A program made the translations under genes and the position numbers. From contig PLTW01000115.1 in the NCBI GenBank assembly GCA_003164655.1, positions 1 to 29,636 of the forward strand: DNA of 29,636 nucleotides, in the 5' to 3' direction. The stretch comes from Actinomycetota bacterium. Lineage in GTDB: Bacteria; Actinomycetota; Thermoleophilia; UBA2241. Below are positions 8,529-16,718 of this stretch, piece after piece. Below the pieces are notes generated by a model that was given only the letters and a program-made list of their open reading frames with translations, was not told the origin of the DNA and did not search any database. The number at the start of each line of letters is the position of its first letter. The stretch's first letter is position 1.

Positions 8529-8605
8529 TTCACACAGTTCCAGGTGCTTTTGCGCGGGCTCGTCGGTGACGGGGCGGGGAAATGGCCATCTCTTCTGCTC
8601 ACTGT

Positions 8606-9685
8606 CTAGTTGGGCGGAGCGCGTACGGGCACGGGTTGCGGGAGGCCCGTGCCCGCCTGGGATCGCAGGTCTGAGGTTGAGCGTGGCTCGATCTCCCCCG
8701 AGCCACGCTCAAGGAAGGTGGTGGACAGCAGCACGTGCCGCGGTGGACTGGTGTCGCCGCGGATCCGGCGAAGCAACAGGTACGTGGCTGTCCTGCCCAT
8801 GAGGGCCGGGTCCTGACGAGCAACAGTCACCGGAGGGGTGAGCGACTCTGCGATCGCGAAGTCGTCGAAGCTGACGAGGGCTATGTCGGTGCGCGCCAAG
8901 CTGTGCAGTTCGCGCACGACCTCAAGCGAGGCCATTTCATTCGCCGAGAGCACGGCGGTCGCCGGATCTCTGAGCGTGAGGACCTTGGTGAGGGCTGGTG
9001 GGTGGTCGCGTGTGTCGGGAGTGTAGGAAACGACGAGACTCGGGTCGTACTCGATCCCGGCATCGCCGAGCGCATTGCAATAGCCCTCGAAGCGACGCTG
9101 GAGTGAGAAACGTTCAATGCCCGTGCCGGCGAAGGCGATGCGGCGGTGCCCGTGGGCAATGAGGTGGGCGGTCGCGTGGCGGACACCGTCCTCGTTGTGG
9201 ACAAGGACGGTGTCCGCCTCGAGGTCGATCGGTGGGCGGTCGACGAAAACGACAGGCACGCCGCCCGCCCCGATCGGTAAGCGCTCTTTGCCATACGCGA
9301 GCAGGCACGGCACGATGATCAGCCCGCTCACCGAACGGTGGAGCAGGTCGAGGATGACGGCGCGCTCCTCTTCGGGGGACTTGCCTGCGCTCGCGATGAT
9401 GAGGAACAACCCGGCTTTGCGAGCGGACTCTTCCACTGCCTCGGTCATTGCCGCGAAGAACGGGTCGCCGATCGTCTCCACGACGAGGCCGAGCGCCTCG
9501 TCGTGTCCAGTTCGCAGCGAGCGCGCGAGCGGGTTCGGCCGGTAGCCGAGCGCCTCGATCGCCTCACGTACCCGCTGCGCAGTAGCCGACGTAACCTCCC
9601 ACTCCGCGTTGATGACGCGGGACACCGTCATGATGCTGACGCCCGATAACAGCGCCACATCACGGAGCGTCGGATTCGGCGTCAA
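8606..9685 (-). CDS. LacI-family transcriptional repressor
   Basis: A 359-residue LacI/GalR-type regulator. The N-terminal helix-turn-helix reads TLRDVALLSGVSIMTVSRVIN (split over residues 6-26), followed by the hinge helix NPLARSLRTG. The rest is a periplasmic-binding-protein-like sugar-sensing domain (ALGLVVETIGDPFFAAM, HLIAHGHRRIAFAGTG, ALVSFDDFAIAESLTPPVT). The start is a TTG at 9685 with GAGG ten bases upstream; the HTH begins five residues in, as usual for the family, so a longer start is not needed. It is divergent from the sugar ABC importer and separated from it by about 880 bases that include a LacI-like operator at 10181-10194. It therefore probably represses the importer-catabolic operon and responds to its substrate or a phosphorylated intermediate. 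The last 25 residues are proline-rich and lie outside the usual fold. Confidence 0.92.
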   Translation of the reverse strand: MTPNPTLRDVALLSGVSIMTVSRVINAEWEVTSATAQRVREAIEALGYRPNPLARSLRTGHDEALGLVVETIGDPFFAAMTEAVEESARKAGLFLIIASAGKSPEEERAVILDLLHRSVSGLIIVPCLLAYGKERLPIGAGGVPVVFVDRPPIDLEADTVLVHNEDGVRHATAHLIAHGHRRIAFAGTGIERFSLQRRFEGYCNALGDAGIEYDPSLVVSYTPDTRDHPPALTKVLTLRDPATAVLSANEMASLEVVRELHSLARTDIALVSFDDFAIAESLTPPVTVARQDPALMGRTATYLLLRRIRGDTSPPRHVLLSTTFLERGSGEIEPRSTSDLRSQAGTGLPQPVPVRAPPN

Positions 9686-9696
9686 ACGTCCGAGCC

Positions 9697-10109
9697 TCAG
9701 ACGACTGCCCGACCGACTGCGACCAGCTGGCGCCGGCCAACAGAGACCTGCCCGACACGGCTGGCAACCGAGGCGAGGCGGATCCGGGTGCGGTCGAGCT
9801 TCTCGGCGCTGTACTCCATCATCGCCTTCCTGTCGACTCGGACTAGCAAGCTCAGCGGCCCGGAGACGAGACGTTCCTCAGTGCGGAAGACGTTCGCCCA
9901 GATACTCGGGTCGGGCGCGAACGCGAGCTTCTTGCAGACTGCCACGGCGGCGGTGTTTCGGGCGTCGGTCGGGAACCTCGACGGGGGACGGGCTGGTCGT
10001 CGGCGAAGATGTCGCCGCGCGTCAGCCGCAGCGCCCCTGCGAGGACATCCGTGCTCATCCACTTGGCCTGCTCCGTTCGGGCGGCTTTCTGGAACTTGAC
10101 GAAACCCAA
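9697..10109 (-). pseudogene. Frameshifted unknown gene upstream of the LacI gene
   Basis: Two minus-strand frames join into one plausible reading. The first starts near 10109 (MGFVKFQKAARTEQAKW onward to about ADDQPVPR). The second continues with FPTDARNTAAVAVCKKLAF and ends after SLLVRVDRKAMMEYSAEKLD and a basic tail at 9697. The switch lies at about 9970-9985. The NTAAVAVCKKLAF segment faintly recalls the C-terminal signature of GNAT acetyltransferases, but this is too weak to name it. It ends 11 bases before the LacI start and may once have been co-transcribed. A chance pair of open frames remains possible. Confidence 0.35.
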
Positions 10110-10180
10110 TTTTAAGCCTACAGTCAGCCTAGTTTGCGTTTTGGCATCAGGTTTGTGACGCGTATTTTATTATCACGATT

Positions 10181-10194
10181 TGATAACGATATCA
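10181..10194. promoter_or_regulatory. LacI-type operator candidate
   Basis: The 14-mer TGATAACGATATCA is a near-perfect palindrome (one mismatched pair) with a central CG, the hallmark of LacI-family operators. It overlaps another inverted repeat, TTATCA-5-TGATAA, at 10170-10186. The surrounding 10118-10200 is clearly AT-richer than its neighbours, as expected for a promoter region. It lies between the divergent LacI-family gene and the sugar ABC operon, so it is the best candidate site for that repressor. No second copy was noticed. Confidence 0.5.
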
Positions 10195-10310
10195 TCCGCT
10201 CGATAGACGCTCTGGGCAGCCGGTCGGGCGGCGGGACACGGAGATGGGCGGCTATGGACGGTCCGGAAACTTCACCTCCGGTGAACGGAACAAGCGGGAA
10301 TACGTCCGTC

Positions 10311-10440
10311 ATGGAGATGCGGGGGTTGAAGCACTTCAGCAACGTCCGTGCGATCGGTGATGTCGACTTCGCGATCTGCCGCGACGAGGTTCGTGTCATT
10401 GGGCGACGCACCCGACGGTGGCCACACGTTGACAACGTCG
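10311..10440 (+). pseudogene. Ghost of a sugar ABC ATPase N-terminus
   Basis: The reading MEMRGLKHFSNVRAIGDVDF followed by AICRDEVRVI aligns with the start of RbsA/MglA-type ATPases (pattern: M.gI.K.F.gVrAL..VdFe...GEVhaL.G). After a one-base frame change the next codons give GDAPDGGHTLTTS, a corrupted Walker A (compare GDNGAGKSTL). Nothing of the ATPase follows. An intact ATPase of the same family lies 1.4 kb downstream, so this is probably a degraded paralogue or the relic of an earlier operon arrangement. Confidence 0.5.
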
Positions 10441-10570
10441 CGATCCGTCCACTCGCGTCCCGTCATTCCCTTGATCGCTTCACAGAGAGGTGATCAAACG
10501 CATGTGACCTTTGGAATCGGCCGCTCCCTGACATCTTGATTCTCAATATACAGCTAGAAAGGAGCAATAC

Positions 10571-11692
10571 ATGCATCATGACACGCGCCTATCTGGAGGT
10601 AATGGTAGGCGAACACGAGGCGCCTTTAAGAGAGTATGTGGGGTCACTATCGCAGGAGTAGCGCTGGCATCGCTTGTTGTCGCTGGAAGCGCCGCTGCCT
10701 CGAACAACGCAAGTTCGCGTCTAGCTGCTGTTTCGACAAAACCGGTGCCTGGTCGCATCCAACCGACCTCCATCAAGCCGAGGACTCACCTCACAATTGC
10801 GGTGATTGGTATCGTCAACAACCCGTTCTTCTTGCAGGTCGAGGCTGGGTACACCCGTGCTGCAGCTGTCCTTAAGTCTCTGTCGGGCACGAAAGTGACG
10901 TGGGTTGACGCCGGCAGCGCAGTGACTACGCCGGCGCTTGGCACTGCGATCGACGCACAGGTTGCGTTAGGCGTCAACGCCATCCTGTCCGACACCTCGG
11001 ACAACTCGCTCTGCACGTACATCAAGTACGCGGTAAAACACGGGGTGCCGTTCGGGGCTTACAACGGTAACGTGGCGTGCGCACAGGCATCGGGCGCTCT
11101 TTTCTTCCATGGCCAAGACCTCTACGCGGCAGGTGTGAAGGCGGGACAGCTGATGTGTCAAGCAACGGCGAACCTTGCCAGCAAGACCAAGCCGGGCAAG
11201 GTCGGTGTCTCGACAGAGAGCCTCTCCTTCCAAGCACTTGTTGACCGGGCGAATGGCTTCGTTGCTGGCCTGAAGAAGTATTGCCCGTGGGTAACGGCGA
11301 CGTCACCTGTTGTGGATAACGCTGACCCGGCTACGATCCAATCGAACGTCAGGTCGTTCATGGCCTCGACGCCGAATCTTGTCGGCGTCTACATGACAGG
11401 CGGAAATCCGTACATCGCGGCTAACACGATTTGTGAGGCCCATAAGCAGAGTACTGTCAAGTTTATCGGCTTCGATTTCACGACAGAGAATGCTGCCGCT
11501 ATTAGAACGGGTTGTTTTACAGCGGCGATTTCGCAAGATCCATTCGGTCAGGCCTACGACTCGGTGATGTACATGTACAATTATTTGGTTGCCGGCAAGC
11601 GCCCAGCCACGTATTTCATACCGACGACGATGAGTGTTGGGACGAAGGCCAATATCAACCAGGAGATGGCAGCACAGGCGTCGGGCGCCTAG
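10571..11692 (+). CDS. Sugar ABC transporter substrate-binding protein
   Basis: A 373-residue exported binding protein of the ribose/galactose (Peripla_BP_4) type. The start at 10571 has AAAGGAG seven bases upstream. Residues 1-42 form a Sec signal: a basic stretch (GRRTRGAFKRV), a hydrophobic core (GVTIAGVALASLVVAGSAAA) and a small-residue cleavage region. There is no lipobox Cys, so it may be soluble or held in another way. The mature part begins with THLTIAVIGIVNNPFFLQVE, a typical first strand of this fold, and contains GVNAILSDTSDNS, GKVGVSTESLSFQALVDRAN and VKFIGFDFT. It is the first gene of the + strand operon and is followed by a stem-loop before the ATPase gene, a layout that favours higher expression of the binding protein. 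The ligand is unknown; the neighbours suggest a (methylated) sugar or polyol. Confidence 0.92.
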   Translation: MHHDTRLSGGNGRRTRGAFKRVCGVTIAGVALASLVVAGSAAASNNASSRLAAVSTKPVPGRIQPTSIKPRTHLTIAVIGIVNNPFFLQVEAGYTRAAAVLKSLSGTKVTWVDAGSAVTTPALGTAIDAQVALGVNAILSDTSDNSLCTYIKYAVKHGVPFGAYNGNVACAQASGALFFHGQDLYAAGVKAGQLMCQATANLASKTKPGKVGVSTESLSFQALVDRANGFVAGLKKYCPWVTATSPVVDNADPATIQSNVRSFMASTPNLVGVYMTGGNPYIAANTICEAHKQSTVKFIGFDFTTENAAAIRTGCFTAAISQDPFGQAYDSVMYMYNYLVAGKRPATYFIPTTMSVGTKANINQEMAAQASGA

Positions 11693-11754
11693 GGCATCTG
11701 GTCTGGAAAGAGGTTAACTCATCACATGGACGCTAATCGTGGAGCAGGCTCCGT

Positions 11755-11782
11755 CCGCGTCCGGTTGGAACGAGAGACGCGG
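11755..11782 (+). promoter_or_regulatory. Intercistronic stem-loop between binding protein and ATPase genes
   Basis: CCGCGTC (11755-11761) pairs with GACGCGG (11776-11782) around a 14-base loop in the 124-base spacer. There is no following T-run, so it is not a full intrinsic terminator. Such stem-loops often protect the upstream binding-protein mRNA or reduce read-through. Confidence 0.4.
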
Positions 11783-11816
11783 GCCGGACCGCAAGGAGCA
11801 TTAGGAATCTGGGCGA

Positions 11817-13343
11817 ATGAATAGCTCTCCTGTTCTGCAGGCTCGGAGTCTAAGCAAGTGGTTCGGCGGCGTCCACGCGTTGACGGAGGTCAACCTGTCC
11901 ATGGCTGGTGGCTCCGTTCTCGCCCTTTTGGGCGAGAACGGAGCTGGTAAGTCTACGTTCATAGGACTCGCATCGGGCGCGCTTTATCCCAGCGCCGGGA
12001 CAATCGAGATCCAGGGGCACGCCGTAGAGCTCCGCTTGCCGGCGGATGGATTGAGAGCTGGGGTGGCGGTGGTACATCAGGACCCGAAGCTCGTGAACGA
12101 TCAATCGATCGCTGCGAACATCTTCGCGACGGAGCTTTCCTCGGGAAATAGCCCGTTCCGGCCATACCAAGTGCGGAGATTGAACCGACGGGCAGTGGAG
12201 TGCCTGAGAAGTCTCGGACTCGAAGGGGAACTGCCGCGGGTCACGGAGAATGCGCGTGCGTTGAGCGCCCCACAGCGCCAGCTGGTCGCGATAGCGAAAG
12301 CACTGACGACTGAACCGGCAATCTTGTTCCTCGATGAGCCGACCGCGAGTCTGACAAGCCGTGAGACCGAGAGGCTCTGGCGACTTGTCGACGGCATGCG
12401 CTCGAGAGGGGTGGCAGTGGCCGTTGTCAGCCACCGATTGCGTGAAGTGTACGAGATCGCCGATCGGGTGGCGGTTTTGCGGGACGGCCGCAAGGTCGGC
12501 GAGGGCACGACAGCGGAGCTACCGATCGGCGAGGCGGTGCGGTTGATGGCGCCCACTCGCAGACTGGCTGCGCGGTCTGAAGCACCGCTCACTGACGCTG
12601 GGAGAGAAGTCCTCCGGCTAGAGAAAGTGAGCAACGAGGGAATTTGTAATGTGAACCTAGTGCTGCATGCCGGCGAGGTTGTCGGCATGGCCGGGCTAGT
12701 GGGAGCTGGTCGAACGGAGATCGCGCGCGCCATCGGAGGTATCGACAAGGTTCTCGCTGGGCATGTTTACCTTGACGGAAAGCTGGTGCACGTGCGTTCG
12801 CCGCGGGCGGCGCTGAAGAAAGGGATAGCGCTGACGAACGAGGAGCGACCCGGTAGCCTCTTTCCTGGCCACAGTGTGTCGCTCAACGCGACCGCCAGCG
12901 TTTTCGATACGCCCAGTGCCCTGGGTTTCATCCGCAGAAGGCTTGACCGTCGTCGTGCTCACGACGTGATAGAGAACCTGAACGTGAAAGGAAAAGCGAC
13001 TGCTGCCATTGGTTCGCTGTCTGGGGGGAATCAGCAGAAGGTACTTATTGGCAGAGTGCTCGCCACAGAACCAAGGGTTCTGGTTCTCGATGAACCAACC
13101 CACGGGATCGATGTCGCGACAAAAGCAGAAATCTATGAACTCGTCAAAGAACGAGCAGCCAGTGGGGTAGCGATTCTTTTTATCTCGTCGGAACTGGAGG
13201 AGATCTTCGAGGTGGCTGACAGGATAGTGGTCGTCAGGCAGGGAACGATCGTCGCGGACCTTCCCGCAGACAGTGACGCGCTGTCGGTGATTACCTCGGC
13301 GCTGGGTGAGAAAATGCCCGCGAGTCAAGAGGTGAACTCGTGA
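11817..13343 (+). CDS. Sugar ABC transporter ATPase with two nucleotide-binding domains
   Basis: A 508-residue RbsA/MglA/XylG-type protein that powers the importer from the cytoplasmic side. The first domain has Walker A GENGAGKST, signature LSAPQRQLVAIAKAL and Walker B ILFLDEPTASLT. The second has the altered Walker A GLVGAGRTE that is normal for this family, signature LSGGNQQKVLIGRVL and Walker B VLVLDEPTHGID. The length is typical. The ATG at 11817 has an AGGA ten bases upstream, and a stronger AAGGAG lies too far away (about 18 bases) to be ideal. Its stop overlaps the GTG start of the permease as GTGA. Confidence 0.95.
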   Translation: MNSSPVLQARSLSKWFGGVHALTEVNLSMAGGSVLALLGENGAGKSTFIGLASGALYPSAGTIEIQGHAVELRLPADGLRAGVAVVHQDPKLVNDQSIAANIFATELSSGNSPFRPYQVRRLNRRAVECLRSLGLEGELPRVTENARALSAPQRQLVAIAKALTTEPAILFLDEPTASLTSRETERLWRLVDGMRSRGVAVAVVSHRLREVYEIADRVAVLRDGRKVGEGTTAELPIGEAVRLMAPTRRLAARSEAPLTDAGREVLRLEKVSNEGICNVNLVLHAGEVVGMAGLVGAGRTEIARAIGGIDKVLAGHVYLDGKLVHVRSPRAALKKGIALTNEERPGSLFPGHSVSLNATASVFDTPSALGFIRRRLDRRRAHDVIENLNVKGKATAAIGSLSGGNQQKVLIGRVLATEPRVLVLDEPTHGIDVATKAEIYELVKERAASGVAILFISSELEEIFEVADRIVVVRQGTIVADLPADSDALSVITSALGEKMPASQEVNS

Positions 13344-14470
13344 ACGTGGGCGCAATGACCCGCAGGATACTTGGGCGCGGCGAGTTCTTCTCGGTACTCG
13401 TTATCGTACTGATGTCCGTCTTCGTGGCCGTCAAGTCCTCGGCATTTCTTTCGTCGGACAACCTAGACAGCCTGCTGTTGGCGGTGTCGACGATTGTCTT
13501 CGTAGCTATCGGCGAGGCTTTTGTTCTGATGCTCGGCGAGATCGATCTGTCTGTCGCGGCGACGATTGCCCTTTCGGGTGTAGTCGCGGCGTGGCTGGTG
13601 GGCCAGGGCCTCACGCCCTGGTTGGCGGTAGTGGTCGGGGTGGCGGCGGGTACGTTCGTGGGGTTGGTGAATGGACTCATTATCGTTTTTGGGCACGTTC
13701 ACTCCTTCATCGTGACTCTGGGAGTTATGTCCGTGGTGGAGGGGATCACTCTTCTCATCACGGGCGGGTTGCCGATAAACATGCCTCAGCAGGTGTGGTC
13801 GCTTGGTCAGTGGCAGGCAGGTGGGCTGCAAACACCGGTGTTCATGATGGTGGGCATGATTGTGCTTTTTCAGATCGTGCTGTCGGGCTCGGTGTTTGGC
13901 CGGCGCGTCCTATTTACCGGGGGGAACCCAGAGGCTGCGCGCCTCGCGGGTATCCCAGTGCGCTCGACGCGGGTATTGGTGTTCATGCTTGCCGGTACCT
14001 TAAGTGGGTTCGCGGGTGTAGTGCTGGCCGCTCAGCTGGGTAGTGCATCAGCTGATGCCGGAAGCAGCCTGTTACTTCCATTGATCGCAGCGGCCGTTGT
14101 TGGCGGTGTCAGTATGTTAGGTGGGCGAGGCTCAATGCTGGGAGTCTTTCTGGGCTCCATTCTTCTCGGGATTGTGGGCAACGCCTTCGTCATTCTTAAT
14201 CTTTCGGCGTTCTGGCAGCAGGCCACTTACGGAGCCGTCGTTGTAGCAGCCGGCATAATTGACCAGGTGCGCCAAGGCAGGATGAGGCTTCGACTGTTCG
14301 GAGTTCTCTTCAACCGTTTCCGAAGCTCGAAAGCAGGCCAGGAGGGTGGGTTGACCGATTCCCTCGCGGCTCGTAGCGAATCGAGTGCAGTTGAGGATGC
14401 GTCGCTCGGGACGGCGGAGAACTCGCACATGTCAGCAGCTCCGATCGGGGACAGCGGTGGCGAGAAGTGA
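13340..14470 (+). CDS. Sugar ABC transporter permease
   Basis: A 376-residue RbsC-type (BPD_transp_2) inner membrane permease with about eight to ten hydrophobic segments between residues 15 and 310. It contains family-typical stretches such as LMLGEIDLSVAATIALSGV near 60-80 and RRVLFTGGNPEAARLAGI near 190, the cytoplasmic loop that contacts the ATPase. The GTG start overlaps the ATPase stop by four bases. The last 55 or so residues (after RLRLFGVLFNRFRSS) form a polar Ser/Glu-rich tail beyond the usual end of RbsC; its role is unknown. Confidence 0.93.
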   Translation: MNVGAMTRRILGRGEFFSVLVIVLMSVFVAVKSSAFLSSDNLDSLLLAVSTIVFVAIGEAFVLMLGEIDLSVAATIALSGVVAAWLVGQGLTPWLAVVVGVAAGTFVGLVNGLIIVFGHVHSFIVTLGVMSVVEGITLLITGGLPINMPQQVWSLGQWQAGGLQTPVFMMVGMIVLFQIVLSGSVFGRRVLFTGGNPEAARLAGIPVRSTRVLVFMLAGTLSGFAGVVLAAQLGSASADAGSSLLLPLIAAAVVGGVSMLGGRGSMLGVFLGSILLGIVGNAFVILNLSAFWQQATYGAVVVAAGIIDQVRQGRMRLRLFGVLFNRFRSSKAGQEGGLTDSLAARSESSAVEDASLGTAENSHMSAAPIGDSGGEK

Positions 14471-14690
14471 GTGACTGATCTGCCCGCGAACGCGGCAAGC
14501 GGTGCGGCCGAAAGACGATCAGCCGAGACGAAGGTCTGCTGAAGCGTGGTTCTCTGTCGCGAGAGTTGAGGTGGCGGCCACGGAAAGGCAACGAGGAAGG
14601 CTCCGCTATAGGGTGGCTCGAGCCAGCGAGTATGGTAACGACTGTGGGTGTTTGCATTACGAAGAGGATCCAACGGTACTGGAGAAAGAG

Positions 14691-15422
14691 GTGGCGAAAG
14701 TGAAGGTCGCGGATTGGCCCTATACGAACCCGCTTGTGTCGTATCTGTATAGTGAGCCGCCAATAATTTGGCGCGACATGCGGGTTCAGCTCGTAGTGTA
14801 TGAGACTGACATTGAGAACATCCGTCGTGTTATTCCGGAACCGTTGGAGCCTCGAACGAACCGTGTGATCACTTGGATATCGCAGGTCGAACTTGCTGCG
14901 ACGCAAGGCAGTTTCGGCGAGGCGGCTGTCTATGTTCAGGTCAAGTTTGGCGACGCCGAGGGTGATTACGAGCCTTTTCTATACGTTAATAACCACCTGC
15001 CGTTGACAGGGGGGCGGGAGATCTGGGGTTTCCAGAAGAAGATGGCCGAGATCGGACTCTTCCACGAGTACGAGGCTGTTCGGGGTCAGGTCGACCGTCT
15101 CGGTCACCAGATTGTGAAGACCCTCGTGGTCCCCGAGCGGGAAGCGGTCATGGAGGAGGTCGGGTGGAGCAGGGACGGGGTTTTCTCGCTCAAGTTCATT
15201 CCGGCCGCCGAAGAAGGTGAGGAGCCTCTGCGACAGTTGGTCCTGACCAAGGGCACGGTCACAGTTCAGGAGGGCAAGTTCTTCTCCGGAAGAGGTTCGG
15301 TCGTCTTCGAACGCTCGGAAATCGACCCGACGTACCTCTTGGAACCGAAGCATGTTGTCGGTGGCTATTTCGGACAAGGCGACCTGTACTTGCCGCTCGG
15401 CAAGATCGTTCATCGGTACTAG
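14691..15422 (+). CDS. Acetoacetate decarboxylase-like enzyme
   Basis: A 243-residue protein of the acetoacetate decarboxylase (ADC) superfamily. I choose the GTG at 14691 because GGAG lies six bases upstream and this gives the standard family length (about 244); an upstream ATG at 14502 adds 63 residues that look non-coding. The key motif is GGREIWGFQKKMAEI with adjacent lysines K116/K117, matching the Schiff-base lysine pair of clostridial ADC. Other conserved segments are YEPFLYVNNH and PLGKIVHRY at the C-terminus. True ADCs turn acetoacetate into acetone and CO2, but relatives act on other keto acids or as aldolase-dehydratases. Placed after a sugar importer and before an aldolase and kinase, it more likely processes a keto-acid or sugar-acid intermediate than takes part in solvent formation. 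Confidence 0.85.
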   Translation: MAKVKVADWPYTNPLVSYLYSEPPIIWRDMRVQLVVYETDIENIRRVIPEPLEPRTNRVITWISQVELAATQGSFGEAAVYVQVKFGDAEGDYEPFLYVNNHLPLTGGREIWGFQKKMAEIGLFHEYEAVRGQVDRLGHQIVKTLVVPEREAVMEEVGWSRDGVFSLKFIPAAEEGEEPLRQLVLTKGTVTVQEGKFFSGRGSVVFERSEIDPTYLLEPKHVVGGYFGQGDLYLPLGKIVHRY

Positions 15423-15701
15423 ATGAGTCGCGGTTCAGTGGGTTCAACGCTTACGGTCGATGGTTGTGTGTGTTGGGGTGAAGGGGTGGTGGTTGGCTCT
15501 GGTCGGCGCGAACAGTGAGAGCCACATTGGCGGCGTCAACCGCGATGCGGTGCCTGTGCTATTTGCAACCAGGCAGACTCGCGCCAGGACTAGGAAGTCA
15601 TCAGACATGACCGAGGAGCTGGACTTCATTGGCGACTGGTATTCGGGCGGCTGGCAGGCATCAGCCGGTTCTCGCTTTATGGGAGAGGCGGTGGGAACTC
15701 G
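15423..15701. other. Spacer before the DeoC-type gene
   Basis: No supported gene. An 81-codon open frame crosses it but has no recognisable motif and no SD. Promoter boxes were not convincing. Confidence 0.4.
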
Positions 15702-16439
15702 ATGACGGCCACCACACGTGCACGGTCGTCCGAACCCGGTCGGCTCTCACCAGCCGTGCTAGCCCGCCTGATCGACATTAGCGCGGTACAAACGTTCCAC
15801 TCTGAGTCGGACATCCGGCGGCTTGCAGAAATCGCTAGAAAGTACGGCTTCATAAATGCCCATGTGCTTCCAAATTGGGTGCCACTGATGCGCGAGCTGC
15901 TTGCCGGTTCGACGACGCTGGTCGGATCGCCGGTGGGCTTCCCCTCGGGCGGTGCGATGACGCGTATCAAGTCGAAGGAAGCAGAAGCGCTGCTCGACGA
16001 TGGGGTCGAAGAGATGGACGTCGTGGCGAACATCGGTCGGCTTCGGTCTGGCCAGTTCGCGTACGTGCTAAAGGACTTGAAAACAGTTGTGGACGTCGTA
16101 AGCAAGCGTGTCCCCGTCAAGGTAATCCTTGAAGTTTCGTACCTCGATGACGATGAGCTGCACGCTGGTTGTGATGCGGTCGTGGAGTCGGGCGCTGACT
16201 ATATCAAGACGGGCACAGGCTGGTCAGGTACTCCCACGACGGTGGAGACTATCCGCAGGATACTGTCCTTTGTGGGGGACGCCGTCGCCATCAAGGCCTC
16301 GGGTGGGATCCGGACGCTCGGGACCGTGACCGAGATGGTCGAGCTGGGCGTTAGCCGTTTTGGGATCAACTCGGACGCTGCTGTTCGTCTGATTGCGGCG
16401 GCGTCGGACGTCCCCACGAACAAAGGGAGGGTCTCGTGA
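15702..16439 (+). CDS. deoC: DeoC-type class I aldolase (deoxyribose-phosphate aldolase family)
   Basis: A 245-residue cytoplasmic TIM-barrel aldolase. It has the full catalytic set of DeoC: D106 in EEMDVVANIG, the Schiff-base K169 in DYIKTGTGW, and K198 in AIKASGGIRT. SPVGFPSG and KVILEVSYL are further family stretches. DeoC splits 2-deoxyribose 5-phosphate to acetaldehyde and glyceraldehyde 3-phosphate; family members act on other phosphorylated sugars. The ATG at 15702 has a GGGA about eight bases upstream. It stands 279 bases from the gene before it and about 280 from the kinase after it. In this cluster it probably cleaves the phosphorylated product of the FGGY kinase. Confidence 0.9.
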   Translation: MTATTRARSSEPGRLSPAVLARLIDISAVQTFHSESDIRRLAEIARKYGFINAHVLPNWVPLMRELLAGSTTLVGSPVGFPSGGAMTRIKSKEAEALLDDGVEEMDVVANIGRLRSGQFAYVLKDLKTVVDVVSKRVPVKVILEVSYLDDDELHAGCDAVVESGADYIKTGTGWSGTPTTVETIRRILSFVGDAVAIKASGGIRTLGTVTEMVELGVSRFGINSDAAVRLIAAASDVPTNKGRVS

Positions 16440-16718
16440 GAAGTGAGTCCGGCGGGTTCGAACGTATCGCCGTTTTGCCCGCCGTTATCCTGCCTAACGC
16501 CAGGCTCGCGTCCGTGGATGCAGAGACTCAGACTGTTAGCACCGTTATTGGAAAGTTGTGCCCCGAAGAGCAGGATCAGGACGACCCCGTCATGGCGAGA
16601 TTTGCGTTTGCTGGTTTGGCGGCGGCGCGCTGCTCCGTCCAAACTCGGGGCATCAGGCACCTGCGACCTTGCGGCTATAGCGGGCGCGCGCTAGCCCTGA
16701 AGGTGAGGGGTGCGAAGC
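16440..16718. other. Spacer between aldolase and kinase genes
   Basis: No supported gene, although about 280 bases separate two genes that should be co-transcribed. Short open frames here have no family resemblance. Confidence 0.4.

Noticed and set aside
14502..14690. Longer start for the decarboxylase-like protein
   Set aside because: The extra 63 residues look non-coding; GTG 14691 has an SD and gives the family length.
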